54,500 bases of DNA from Glandiceps talaboti. Lineage: Eukaryota > Hemichordata > Enteropneusta > Spengelidae. The notes below the pieces were generated by a model that was not told where the DNA came from, ran no database searches, and saw only the letters and a list, made by a program, of their open reading frames with translations. Positions 25,801 through 35,010 of the stretch are shown here, piece after piece (position 1 is the first letter of the stretch; the number at the start of each line of letters is the position of its first letter). A program made the position numbers and the translations under genes. The stretch lies in NCBI RefSeq assembly GCF_964340395.1, contig NC_135554.1, forward strand, positions 6,903,475-6,957,974, read 5' to 3'.

Positions 25801-28800
25801 TCATAAAATCCCGTGGTCTAGGTGGGACCGGAAATACCCGAAAACTCTCGAAGTAAATCCGAAGGGAAGTGACTGAAAAAGGGTCATTTTAAGGTGTTTG
25901 CAGACGCTTTTGAAAAGTTTTAAAACCAGAATGCATTTCACAAACATGTCGTCTAGCAAATTAGCGATAGTGAATGTGAGCATTTTGAATCACCTTTAAG
26001 GTATTTTCATAAAGTTTGAGTTTTGGAGAATCATTTAATGATTGCACATCAGATAATTGAATGATAAATCTAATATGATTGCCATGAAATGCCAAATTGA
26101 AACTCTATTTCACCTGTATTGTTCTTACAGTGGTCCACCATTGATTCAAGGGAATTAGCAGATAAACATATTGTGTATTACCTGAAAAATGAATATTCAT
26201 GAATCCTATTTGCCTTCAGAAATATACATTGTACAGTACTTTAAATTTGGGGGGGGGGGGGGGGGATTGGCAAATCACGCAAAATTCATTTGATATGAAA
26301 TCATGAAATGACTCTAGAACTCATAGTTCATGAAAATATAGGTGTTTCCTGGAGTGGCATTGTCCTTTTATTGATGGAGAAAAATATAGGTTGTTGGACA
26401 AATTACTTTCATCTGTCCGAGAAAAAAAAAGCAGTAATCAAAATTGAAAATAACATCATACATAGATAAATTTAAGGACGTCACAATTGTTGCAATGACC
26501 ACATGTGACAAGGTCCTCTGGGAATACCATACATTATTACATATGTACCAGAGATTACTTGCACTGTTCCCTGCACATGCTAGTGGTATTTGCACTGCAG
26601 TGCAATACCAAAAATATTATTGCATCCAGGCATGCTAATGATATGCAAATGAGGATGTGGTCAATTGTTGTACATAAAAGCGCGCGATCACACCATGATT
26701 TTTACAGAAATATGCTGTTTCAGATAAACATATGTAATAATGACAGAACCCCATGCCATGTGAGTTCCAGTGTGGGTACCCAGGGGTATTTACTCTGGTA
26801 CTTGCAGTGTTTTCTTGCTACGCTCGTTAAATTACGGTCATAGAGAACATTGCAAACGCTCATGCAAATTATTATACCTTGAGTACGCTGCACTTGTACT
26901 CACGTTTCATGGGGTTCTGTCATATTCTCCATATGCACATTTTTGATCTGTACTCTTCATTAATATTGATAAGTGTTGTAAAACATTTTTTTTTTATTAA
27001 TTTAATACTCCATTTTAATGATTTAGCAAAAAAATATTTGCTATATCTTCCAGAGATCACAAGAGATCCAGAACACCTCCACGTAGCTACAGGCGATACT
27101 CACGCAGTCGGAGCAGGTATGTATGGCTAAATGAAACTAGTACCCCCAAACATACATGGAAAACTTGTATCCTCAATCTTTTGTCTGCACAATTTGTATT
27201 GCAATTTGATTATTTTGAATCAAACTTTCTCATGTTTACACCACTTTATCTGAAAATATTACCAATGCTAATTACAAAACATACATCTTGTGTCTTTGCA
27301 TGAAACTTTTCTATTCCCGAATGCCACTACAGAGCAAAACTACTGATCTGATATATATTCAAGAGTTGTACATGTATGTACATACAGTACTTGATGTCTA
27401 GGCAACTGTTGGGTCAGGTCACTGGGTTCTCGTCATCACATACTTTTGCATTGCCATTGTATGGTGTTGTTCCTTATCATTACCAGCAGTTTATTCATAT
27501 GTGGCATGGTTTTGTCTTGATTGATTTACAGAGAGCGTCGCCGACGCAGTCCTACCCCACCCCGACCACGTGGCTCTAGAGGCCGTAGGAGGTCAAGGTC
27601 ACCCAAAAGAAGGTCAAGGTCATCCTCTGAATCACCTAAAAGATCAAGGTCAGTTAATTAACTCCGTAACATTTATTGTTGGTTTTTTTATTCTGTAAAT
27701 GAAACTTGTAACCTGTACTTTCAACTTTTCATACCAAGGAACAGTTCAGCAACAATAAGTGAACTTACAAAAACTACAATCCAAAACCCAAGCCCAAACA
27801 GAACTTACTCTCCCCAGCTGTTCATGCTGCCAAGAATATCAACTCTTTCAGAACTAGCAACAACAATTAGATGTTATTCCCCAATATTTTTCTTCGTTCA
27901 GCTAAGGAAATTACAAGTGACCTAAGGGGCCTTTGTCATTACTCGTCTAGCTACTCATAGTGACAACCCTTAGGTCACAAGTATTTTCCAGCTGAATGAA
28001 GAAAAATATTGGAGAATAACATAATTATACCAGCACCAGTAATATCAAATAATAATCGGGGAAAGTAATGCTAATTTTGAACGTTTAGACTAATATTTTT
28101 AACACAGTAGAACCAGTGGTGTAGACTCATGTTATCATGACATAGATGCACATTATGTGACGTAGAATGACCAGAGTATATATTCCATATTTTTTGTTCT
28201 AAATGGCTGGTGCATGGTATTAGTTAGTCTATCAGCTAGCCCTCGGATGTTCTTCCGATAAAATACGACACACAGCCGAACAACACTATCGAGGATGGAA
28301 CATCCGAGGTCTAGTGAATGTCATCAGGATATAATTAACTGCCAATCAGAGAACCGTATTAGCGACAAGCACAAACAGAGGACAATAGCTAAATTTTCAT
28401 GCATATTCATCTTAAGGAGGGGCTTGTAAAAATAACCACCAGTGCGTTAACTAAAATGTGTGAATGACAACGTCTACACACTCATCAAACACAATTACCA
28501 TAAACTGATAAGACATAGTAATGACGTAAATGTGTTTGTCAACACCTGCATGCAGAGATTGAATATATTAAAGTATATATATGCATATATGGCCCAACCC
28601 ACCGCTTATCGTAATCTCAATGGAATGTCCGGTCTGAAAATGACATTCGCTAGACTGTTCGGGCAAGCCCTCACATGCGAACTTCGTTCGCTTATAGTTA
28701 TAGCATCGAAAGAAAGCCTGAACGTCTAGCAGCAAGACTAGGTATTAGTGAACTTACAAGAACTACAAACCAGAGCCACCACAAACTGTCAACTCATATG

Positions 28801-29405
28801 ACTTCTGTACCACCCTGACCTGTTCACAATAACCACAAGGTGTTTTGCACACTGCCAAGCAGAAGCAGAACATTGGCATATAAATCACATACTAGTACAT
28901 AGCTGTGACGGATAAAGAATTCCTCAACTGTACACGGTTGTATATAAACTCCATAGACAGGACACTATAATATCAACATTAGCAGTATAATACTAGTTCT
29001 CAACTTTGTAATAAATCATAGTGGGAGGATATGCATTGCTGATACATATTATGATTTCTTTTCAACAGACGCAAGAAGAAGGACAAAGACCGCGACAGAG
29101 ACCGAAGCCGGGAACGAGACAGTGGTAAAAGTAAGAAACACAAGAAAGATAAAGAACGTGACAGAGAAAGAGAAAGAGAAAGAGACAGAGACAGGGACAG
29201 GGAGCACAGAGAGAGTAAGTCCAAGGAAGTCAAGGTTACTAGAGATTATGATGAAGAAGAGAAAGGTTATGATAGTGAGAAGGAGCGTGAAAGTAGTGGT
29301 AGCAGTAAAGAACGCCATGATGATGATCATCCTGTCATTAAAACTGAAAGAGACTTTAGTCCCAAAGAAAACACAGAACAAATGGATATGGATCTTAGTG
29401 ATTAG
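12616..29405 (+). CDS. SREK1-like: Splicing factor with two RRMs and RS domain, SREK1/SRSF11 family
   Basis: A nuclear SR-related factor that modulates splice-site choice. Exons: 12616-12740, 13984-14117, 14882-15003, 17950-18117, 19308-19486, 20354-20484, 21162-21194, 21523-21778, 27054-27116, 27532-27648, 29069-29405. All are GT-AG and in phase, giving 554 residues (543 without the 33-nt exon). Order: RRM1 (about 7-85), P/G/A-rich linker, RRM2 (about 174-246), helix REMEEAMKRVRDAQALI, RS/RD-repeat domain, acidic tail ending MDMDLSD. Two RRMs and GNVDPSKIEEIRRT match SREK1. RVIQVTNVAP with TLFGFLG and the tail block VTRDYDEEEKGYDSEKE match SRSF11. It is probably the single invertebrate counterpart of both. 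Two Met codons begin the protein at 12,616 and 12,619; either could serve. Confidence 0.93.
13017..13073 (+). other. Candidate 57-nt in-frame cassette exon in SREK1-like intron 1
   Basis: Between CTTTAG (AG at 13,015-13,016) and a strong GTAAGT donor at 13,074 lies a purine-rich 57-nt stretch. It would add 19 codons between exons 1 and 2 without a stop and with phase kept. Purine-rich GAA/AGA content resembles exonic splicing enhancers. The upstream pyrimidine tract is weak and I know no homologous exon, so this is only a candidate. Confidence 0.25.
13230..13490. repeat. 260-bp element with inverted ends in SREK1-like intron 1
   Basis: TAATTGTAATCTATCCTACG on the left is mirrored at the right end near GTAGGATAGATTATAC, and ACTTGCTGTTATTTTGAAT is mirrored by ATTCAAAATAACAGCAAGT. 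Arms are about 40 bp, imperfect. MITE-like, in intron 12741-13983. Confidence 0.7.
14269..14620. mobile_element. MITE family M1, copy 1 (SREK1-like intron 2)
   Basis: Begins TTGTTTGGTTCCAGTTACC and ends near AGCAGAACCACACAATTTT; the ends are weak inverted repeats (TTGTTTGGTTCC against TTGTGTGGTTCT). Internal landmarks such as AAAATCGCGAAAATCGT and CAATCTGTAATGGCTGTACA are shared with copies at 48,650 and 42,930. About 350 bp, no transposase. A T-rich (TTTA)n tract follows to about 14,672. Confidence 0.7.
14882..18117 (+). CDS. SREK1-like exons 3-4: linker and start of RRM2
   Basis: Exon 3 (14882-15003) encodes a linker starting GIIPDENKALAIAAP and continuing with P/G repeats (LMPTPGGGLLPTPAPG), typical of SREK1/SRSF11. 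Exon 4 (17950-18117) continues LAALGLPQPPPLPGNVDP and opens RRM2 with RRTIYVGNLDSQ. Both junctions are phase 0. Intron 3 between them is 2.9 kb. Confidence 0.88.
15040..15840. repeat. Dispersed repeats in SREK1-like intron 3
   Basis: About 15,050-15,200 resembles a common invertebrate interspersed repeat type (TCCGTCCGTCCGTAATACAT, then text near ACCAAACCTGGTACAAA). About 15,580-15,765 matches 35,430-35,650 in inverted orientation, sharing TAAATCTATTGTTCTTCAAT, TGTGCAATT and CTCTGCGACGCC. Class unknown. Confidence 0.55.
15907..16053. repeat. (CT)n microsatellite in SREK1-like intron 3
   Basis: About 147 bp of CT repeat with CTCTGT interruptions toward its right end. Apparent open frames here encode only S-L repeats and are artefacts. 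Confidence 0.95.
16054..17949 (+). other. Remainder of SREK1-like intron 3
   Basis: Mostly unique AT-rich sequence. At 17,170-17,325 there is a cluster of short ATTGATC/GATCAAT words that are self-complementary and could form hairpins. No gene seen. Confidence 0.45.
18922..19277. mobile_element. Hairpin-headed repeat H1, copy 1 (SREK1-like intron 4)
   Basis: A head of about 150 bp folds back (ATTTCCCCAATATTTTTCTT against CCAGCTTAATGAAAATATTG). A tail of about 200 bp contains GACGTAGAATGACCAGAGTA. The same head-plus-tail arrangement recurs at 27,868-28,222. Copy 1 ends only about 30 bp before the exon 5 acceptor. Confidence 0.75.
19308..20484 (+). CDS. SREK1-like exons 5-6: RRM2 core and following helix
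   Basis: Exon 5 (19308-19486) holds most of RRM2: AEQLLNFFSQVGEVKYVRMA, GDETQPTRFAFVEF (RNP1) and YNGVMFGGRPLK. It is very close to vertebrate SREK1. Exon 6 (20354-20484) gives KINHSNNAIVKPQ and the helix EEAMKRVRDAQALIQAAI shared by SREK1 and SRSF11. Confidence 0.93.
19487..20353 (+). other. SREK1-like intron 5
   Basis: About 867 bp. The part 20,130-20,345 belongs to the dispersed repeat also found at 6,180 and 26,520. An A/T stretch at 20,050-20,100 (GTACAAACACAATTATATAT and its complement) forms a short palindrome. Confidence 0.5.
21162..21194 (+). CDS. SREK1-like 33-nt microexon
   Basis: TTATCTTGTAG precedes and GTAAAT follows a 33-nt stretch that enters and leaves in phase 1, adding ELGPKTGSSTD-like residues between the RRM2 helix and the RS domain. 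Skipping it also keeps frame, so it may be alternatively spliced. The donor is weaker than the neighbouring ones. Confidence 0.5.
21523..29405 (+). CDS. SREK1-like exons 8-11: RS domain and C-terminal tail
   Basis: Exon 8 (21523-21778) encodes dense SR/RS repeats. Exon 9 (27054-27116) gives DHKRSRTPPRSYRRYSRSRS, close to the SRSF11 TPPKSY block. Exon 10 (27532-27648) gives more RS. Exon 11 (29069-29405) has an RD/RE/ER alternating-charge run, then VTRDYDEEEKGYDSEKE and the end MDMDLSD with TAG at 29,403-29,405. Alternating K/R-D/E repeats suggest phase-separating, nuclear-speckle behaviour as in the family. Confidence 0.9.
21779..22880 (+). other. First part of SREK1-like intron 8
   Basis: Unique AT-rich sequence with a (TG)n tract at about 22,413-22,438, then a short copy of the TA-embedded foldback family from about 22,685 (CTCAGTATATGTAAAATGTC) into a hairpin at 22,790-22,834 and a (TA)n tract at 22,833-22,865. 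Confidence 0.6.
22881..23071. mobile_element. 191-bp MITE with 15-bp perfect ends
   Basis: AGTAAAGTGTTTCTG opens the element and its exact complement closes it at 23,071. Inner CCCAATCCATC and GATGGATTGGG are also mirrored, as are CTTATGT and ACATAAG, so the whole element folds on itself. No coding content. Confidence 0.75.
23538..26370. mobile_element. 2.8-kb foldback transposon with arms of about 0.7 kb in SREK1-like intron 8
   Basis: Outer ends AAAAGGAACACCACTCCAGG and its near-complement at about 26,345-26,369. Long arms at 23,566-24,247 and 25,312-26,000 are inverted copies: positions pair with a constant sum of 49,566 in the outer part, and a 60-codon frame at 23,583-23,765 reappears identically at 25,983-25,801. 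About 340 bp present at 26,001-26,344 is absent from the left end. The 1-kb centre has no transposase. It is a non-autonomous long-TIR or foldback element. A TA target duplication is possible but not proven. Confidence 0.85.
26248..26266. repeat. G-run
   Basis: A run of about 18 G within the right outer segment of the foldback transposon; capable of quadruplex or homopolymer length variation. Confidence 0.85.
26520..26950. repeat. Dispersed repeat shared with 6,180 and 20,160
   Basis: Contains TTACTTGCACTG, TACTTGCAGTGTTTTCTTGC, AGAGAACATTGCAAACGCTC and CATGGGGTTCTGTCAT. Near-repeats of the same words occur twice within this copy, so it may be an internal tandem or inverted pair. Confidence 0.5.
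27868..28222. mobile_element. Hairpin-headed repeat H1, copy 2 (SREK1-like intron 10)
   Basis: Same head (GTTATTCCCCAATATTTTTC folding onto AAAAATATTGGAGAATAAC) and same tail (GACGTAGAATGACCAGAGTA) as the copy at 18,922. A second palindrome follows at about 28,242-28,310 (CCTCGGATGTTC against GAACATCCGAGG). Confidence 0.75.
28223..29068 (+). other. Rest of SREK1-like intron 10
   Basis: Apart from the CCTCGGATGTTC palindrome, no gene or defined element is seen. An open frame at 28,460-28,729 has no recognisable content. Confidence 0.45.
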
Positions 29406-29545
29406 ACACTGCCACAGTTGTATATTTGAAATATTAAAACAATTTTAAATGTCTGCAATAAGTTCTAGTTCATACCAGTGTCATTTTCATATTGATTAAC
29501 TCTTTATGTACTTACTGTCACTAATGATGATGATTGTTGCATTGT
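29406..29545 (+). other. Probable 3' UTR of the SREK1-like gene
   Basis: AT-rich sequence after the stop. No canonical AATAAA is close; only variants such as AATAAG near 29,457 and ATTAAA near 29,433 are present, so the polyadenylation site is undecided. Confidence 0.4.
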
Positions 29546-29549
29546 ACAG

Positions 29550-30065
29550 GAATTGATATCATGTGGATGTTATGTAAACAACAGGGTGACATCACAAGGT
29601 TTTCATATGAAGACCATGGTGATATCATGTGAACACCATGGTGATGTCATGTGAGCATCATGATATGTGGGCATTATTGTTATTCCATGTGAGCTCATTG
29701 TGATGATATGCGAGTATCATGGGGATATCATGTGGACATCATTGTGATATCATGTGAGGTCACTGTGATATCATACAAGCTCGTGATATCATGCGAGCAT
29801 CATTGTGATGTCATGTGGACATCATGGTAACATCATGGTGATATCATGTGAGTATGGTGATACAAAATGTATGTGAGCATCATGGTGATATCATGGTGAT
29901 ATGTGAGCATCATGGTGATATCATGTGAGCATGGTGATATGTGAGTATCATGGTGATATCATGTGGGCATGTTGATATCATGTGGACATGGTGATATCAT
30001 GTGATCATCATGGTATTATCATATGGACATCATGTGAATATTTTACAAATACCATGTAAGCATGG
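29550..30065. repeat. GATATCATGTG minisatellite downstream of the SREK1-like gene
   Basis: About 500 bp of imperfect tandem units of variable length (about 17-33 bp), each around GTGATATCATGTGAGCATC. Contains many GATATC palindromes. May fall in the 3' UTR if transcription runs past 29.5 kb. Confidence 0.85.
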
Positions 30066-30967
30066 TGCCATTGTACAATCGTTATGTGCATACATGTATT
30101 GTTAATAATTATCATATGAAGTCAATATTAAATGATAATCTCAATTCAAGCACGGATATTTATATCACATCAATGCCAAGGAAACAGAAAGTAGCAAATG
30201 GCTGTCCTCAAGGAGTGACACATGATCTGTTGTACTACAGCTGTTTTGAAATTCATACACATTTCATGATTTGTAGCATTTAAATGATATTTATCAAGCT
30301 ATTTCAAATTAACCTTTTTGTTTTCCATTTAATGTATGTAAATTATTACATGTGCCGTGATCAGAACCTTGTACAGTGTGCAACACTTTTGTAATCTACC
30401 ATTGTGTTTGAGTCCACCAAACATTCCAGATAAACCATCTTTCTTACGGTAGTGTGTATACAATACATGCTTGACCACTGTAACAATTTGTCGCATCTCA
30501 ACAGGGTTGGTCTTCATTTGAATGTCTGTTACCAGTAATAGCACAGTACCAACATTTTTGTATAAGTATGTGTCCATAACAAAATATTTTGTCTATCCCC
30601 AAAAATTTTTTCTGTTTAAATTTCTGTAAAAATTTCTCCAAAACAAATGAAAATTAGACAGACAAAAGATAAGCTAGTAAATAGATTTTGTTATGTTTTC
30701 TTCAGTGACAACCTTTGTGTGTGAAAACCATTGTCATCAATATGAGATACAAATGTGCCTCTTACTAGCCAATATGATCAAGCAATCAAACTGTTCTTGT
30801 ATTATTATTATTGAAGAATTTTAGTGGTAGATTTGTAGACAAAGAAACCAAATATTTGTATTCTTACCAAGAGTATTGGATACTATTAAAAGTATGTTGA
30901 CATAGTACTTGTGTTTGTGTGTCTTCACTATAAATGTCTTGTGTACTTGTCTGTTCTTTTTGCCAGT
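30066..30967. other. Intergenic sequence
   Basis: Unique AT-rich sequence without supported gene. Short open frames on either strand look random. Confidence 0.45.
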
Positions 30968-31113
30968 TTAAGGGACATGGTCTGCAAAATATTTTCGGCA
31001 TTTCTGTTTCCAAATAAAATACTACTTATATTTCATCAGTTAATGTAATTTGTCTAATGACTAGAAAGAAGTCACCAGCTAAACTCCTACCATACACTCT
31101 GTGTTACTGTAGT

Positions 31114-31295
<182 letters not shown>

Positions 31296-31317
31296 TACAT
31301 GTACATATATTAATATA

Positions 31318-31640
31318 TATTCATTAAGTGTCTCACTGGCGAGCACTTTGCTTGATGCAATATTAGAAGCAGATCATTATAGACTTAATCCAAAGAATAA
31401 GGATGTTATAACTTGAAAGTTGTTTGACACTTCCTCAGCGATCATCTGGTGACCTTTAAAATCTCAGTTATATCAGTCGCCAGATGATCACTGAGGAAGC
31501 ATGAAACTCTGATCAGTGACTTATAACATCCTTATTCTTTTGGATTTGGATATATACATATAAACTCAGTATATGTAAAATGTCTATGCTGGAGTAAACA
31601 GTGCTCAATACATATATATGTAGAGCGGTGTAAATAATAT
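31318..31640. repeat. TA-embedded foldback family T, copy in the TTAA transposon
   Basis: Landmarks GTGTCTCACTGGCGAGCACT, AGAAGCAGATCATTATAGAC and AGAATAAGGATGTTATAA (31,393-31,412) lead to a hairpin; the complement TTATAACATCCTTATTCTTT follows at 31,521. The hairpin uses CGATCATCTGG and CCAGATGATCACTG. TA-rich sequence lies on both sides. Other copies are at 22,685, 23,150, 36,273 and 45,060. Confidence 0.75.
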
Positions 31641-31813
31641 ATATATATAATATATATATAATACAGTATCAAAGCAGTTAATACTGTGGGAGTTTTGCCT
31701 GTGACTACTAGATATTAGACAAATTACATTAACTGATAAAATAGAAGTAACCTTTTCTTTGGGGGAAAAATGATGAAAACTATCATTATGGAGTTGCAAG
31801 CCATGTCCCTTAA

Positions 31814-32480
31814 GCAAATCAAATCATAATAAACATCGATATTACTTGAAAGTAACAACAAACTTGCAATAATAAAAAATGAAAATTTGCTCTATAGATT
31901 TATTTAATATTAAGTATCCATTAAAACTAAGTCCAAAATATATTCCACTTGATGTGAGAGAGCGATTTTACAATTTGCATTTAAATTCATCTTCAACTAT
32001 CGGCTTGTAAGCAGTAACTATTATGGAACCAGAGCCATATGCCGGAACTTGTTACAAACAGGGGAAAGTAAACTATGATTTGGGTTGCATATTGGACATA
32101 AAGTTTTACATTTTATAACATTTTATCGTTTCTAAGGACAGTTTTATGGTCTATTTTCATTAACTATTCACAATCACAGTAATTTGAAGTTCCTCTGGCG
32201 TTTCATGATCATATGCATGTATAGAGGTCATATAACTTCTTATCAAACCATGACAGACAAGTCTCTGCTGTTCCACCATGTTGTGTCTTGTGTTATTAAT
32301 CAAATTCATTTTTTTGCTTCACTTGTCCCGTTTGTAAAGAGTGTTCCACTTGTTACTGCTTGCATGTCTACAGTTGTAACTCTGGCGGGATCCGTGTTTA
32401 CTATAGTCAAATATAAAATAAGAATGTTGTGGTTAAAAATACTTTATATGAATAGAACAAAAAATAGGCAAAGAACAAAA
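31814..32480. other. Intergenic sequence
   Basis: AT-rich, no supported gene. A frame at 32,184-32,504 has hydrophobic segments but no recognisable family. Confidence 0.4.
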
Positions 32481-32489
32481 GGTGACTTT

Positions 32490-33480
32490 AAAAGACTTGC
32501 ATAAAAAACTGCTGGACCGATTGCTTTGATATTTGGTGGTCATGTTACTTCTGGTGTCTAGTTGGGAAATTGTTCAAATGAAAATGATTGCATCAGAGAT
32601 GTGGGGTTTGGGTCAAAAATGTGATTATTGGTCAAAGAATTTGAAAAGTACCGGGCAGATTGGCATGAATTTGATGGGGACATTCTTAGATGTGAGTAAA
32701 TTAAGATTTGTTCATGACAAGATGATTCACTTAGTAATATGCAAATTAGGGCTAAAAATGTGTCTTTTCGGTCAAAAACCTATAATTCCAAAACTACTCA
32801 GCATATTGGGCTGCAATTTAAGAGGGGTGCATGTATTGGTGTATAGATGAAGAACTATTAAGCATATAATGACCTCGTCAGTAATATGCAAATTTGGTGT
32901 AAAAATTTGAATTTTGGTCAAAAATTTATATCTCAAAAAAGTACTTGGTCGATGAGACTGAAACTTTGGTATATCTATTGGTGAGATGTTTCTAGAAGTG
33001 TTATTCTGCAGATTTTCTTCAAAATATTTTGACACAATCGGCCCTAGCAACCATGACCACGCCAATAGCAACAGCCAAATGGTCGTGTATTTCACAGAGA
33101 TAACAACAGGGATTAATAGACAATTGAACAAACATTCAACAATTGTATGTAAATTTGCCTAGCAACAAGACCACGTCCATAGCAAGTCAAATAATCATGT
33201 ATACTGCAAACTAAGATAACAGGAATTGAAAGACAAATGAATAAACATTCAATAAATGCATGCAAATGTGACTAGCAACAAGATCACGCCCATAGAAACA
33301 GCCAAATGATCACGTATATTGCAAAGATAACATCAGGAATTCATACACAAGTGAACAAAAAACATTAAGAAATGTATGCAAATATATCTAGCAACATGAC
33401 CACACCCATAGGAACAGCCAAATGATTGCGTATATCACAAAGATAGCAACATGGTTGGATAGGCAACTGGATTCAGCAAA
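32490..33480. repeat. Decayed tandem repeat array
   Basis: At 33,040-33,480 about four diverged units of about 115-120 bp contain CTAGCAACAAGACCACGCCC, ATAGCAACAGCCAAATGATC and GACAAATGAACAAACATTCA-like words. At 32,510-32,960 looser repeats share GGTCAAAAAT and TAATATGCAAATT, after CTGGACCGATTGCTTTGATA, which resembles a common invertebrate interspersed repeat. Old satellite-like or repeat-tail sequence. Confidence 0.6.
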
Positions 33481-33706
33481 TGAACACCTATTGTTAGCAT
33501 GGACTAGCATATGGATAAACATTTTTAAAAACTGTACAGTTGTGCTACAATGCCATTGGCGGTATTTTTTGTATGAGTTATGTTGTTATATGATCGTTTT
33601 GCAATTGATGACATTGATGTTTCATATTACTGATGTTAGTCTAAGCTGAACATTATCAAACCAAAACTCCTGACGCCACATGCTGATATAAGATATTGAA
33701 TGGATG

Positions 33707-35010
33707 TTTATTTATTTATTTATTCATTTGAGATGTCTACAGGATTACCCCATTTACAGACACTCTGAAATTGGAAAGACTAAAATGCATATAATATTTA
33801 CAAAACTAGTAAAAATAGAAATAAAATAAATTAAAAGAAGATAACATTACCGAAATTGCGTCAACTATTCCATTTAGGACATCTTTTCTATAAGTACTGA
33901 GACTGGAAAATATGTCAGTGTTTTGCAGGTTATTGATAAATTGAAGGTCCTAGAGGTAAAAACGAGTTTTTCCTTTGAGTAGAATTAAAACGTGCCATTT
34001 TAAATGTGTAGTGGAGATTCCTGGAGGTCACACGAAACGGAACAGAGCCATTTAAGCATGATAAGACTGCATCCAGCAATTTCCTACGAGATTGAAGACT
34101 TTGAATATTCCACCCCATGGTAACAAACGTAATTGTGTATTCAAATGTTCAAAGTCAGCCTTCTTAAAATTATATACAAATCTGTCAAGTAATTTCACAC
34201 ATTTATCAAAAGAATTGGAGATGTTGCATTCCAAAGCTAATTGATCAAAGTTAACAGCTGGTTCAGTAACACAAACTTCAAGGCTGATCATGACATCGTT
34301 GCAGCAAATTAGATCAAGTACTTTGGAATTGCAGGTGTTCTTAGTGTTAAATTGCAATAAATTCTATTCAGAGAGAATCTCGAAAAAACGATCAGATTTG
34401 TTAGAACTTCACTTTAACTGTGACGGTTCAGCAAATGAATCTCCATATTTATATTCCAGTAGATATCCGGTAAATTAAGGTCACCACAGACAAGAACGTT
34501 TAGCAGTTGAATGGACACGATCTAACGACATGTCAAAGTCATTCATTGTACATTCTTTGGTATCAGGTGAAAGGTATACAGTCGCAAGAAAGAGAGTGTG
34601 GCATTTCAATTTAATCTGAATCCAAATGATTTCATTATCAGTTTCAAGGTGAGGCCTTCTTGTAGCGACTATGTCATCTTTCAAGGCTACTAAAACACTG
34701 CCACTAGGACATTTATTATTAGTTGTGGTTTCCCTATCTCTTCGGTAGACTCTGTAGTGACTGTCCAATATTTCAGTATAAAATTTTTTGAGTTTAACCA
34801 AGTTTCAGTGAGTGAAATAATGTCCCAAGTATAGTCACTGAAATACATATTAAACTCTTGAAGTTTATTAGCGATACTACCGACATTTTGATAATAAAGT
34901 GTAATGTTAGGTGATTTGTTAAAAAGGGTATTTGGATAAAAAGGTATTATACACCTAAGAAAAAGCCTGTTTAAACCGTTTTCGTTACTTTGTTCAAGAA
35001 AACTCAAATT
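33707..35010 (-). mobile_element. Non-LTR retrotransposon (LINE) remnant: endonuclease and tail, reverse transcriptase missing
   Basis: Minus-strand frames 35007-34690 and 34801-34481 contain YYQNVGSIANKLQEF, WDIISLTETWL, YRVYRRDRETTTNN and SVLVALKDDIVATRRP, the APE-type endonuclease pattern. Frame 34357-34052 has VLDLICCNDV and VTEPAVNFDQLA, the end of that domain. Frame 34118-33930 has GWNIQSLQSRRKLLDAVLSC, like the region after the reverse transcriptase. A (TAAA)-type tail is at about 33,707-33,725. The reverse transcriptase is absent and frames are shifted, so it is a dead, internally deleted copy. Confidence 0.7.

Noticed and set aside
23583-25983. Identical 60-codon frames on opposite strands as possible genes
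   Set aside because: They lie in the two arms of one foldback transposon; identity comes from the arm duplication, and no known domain is present.
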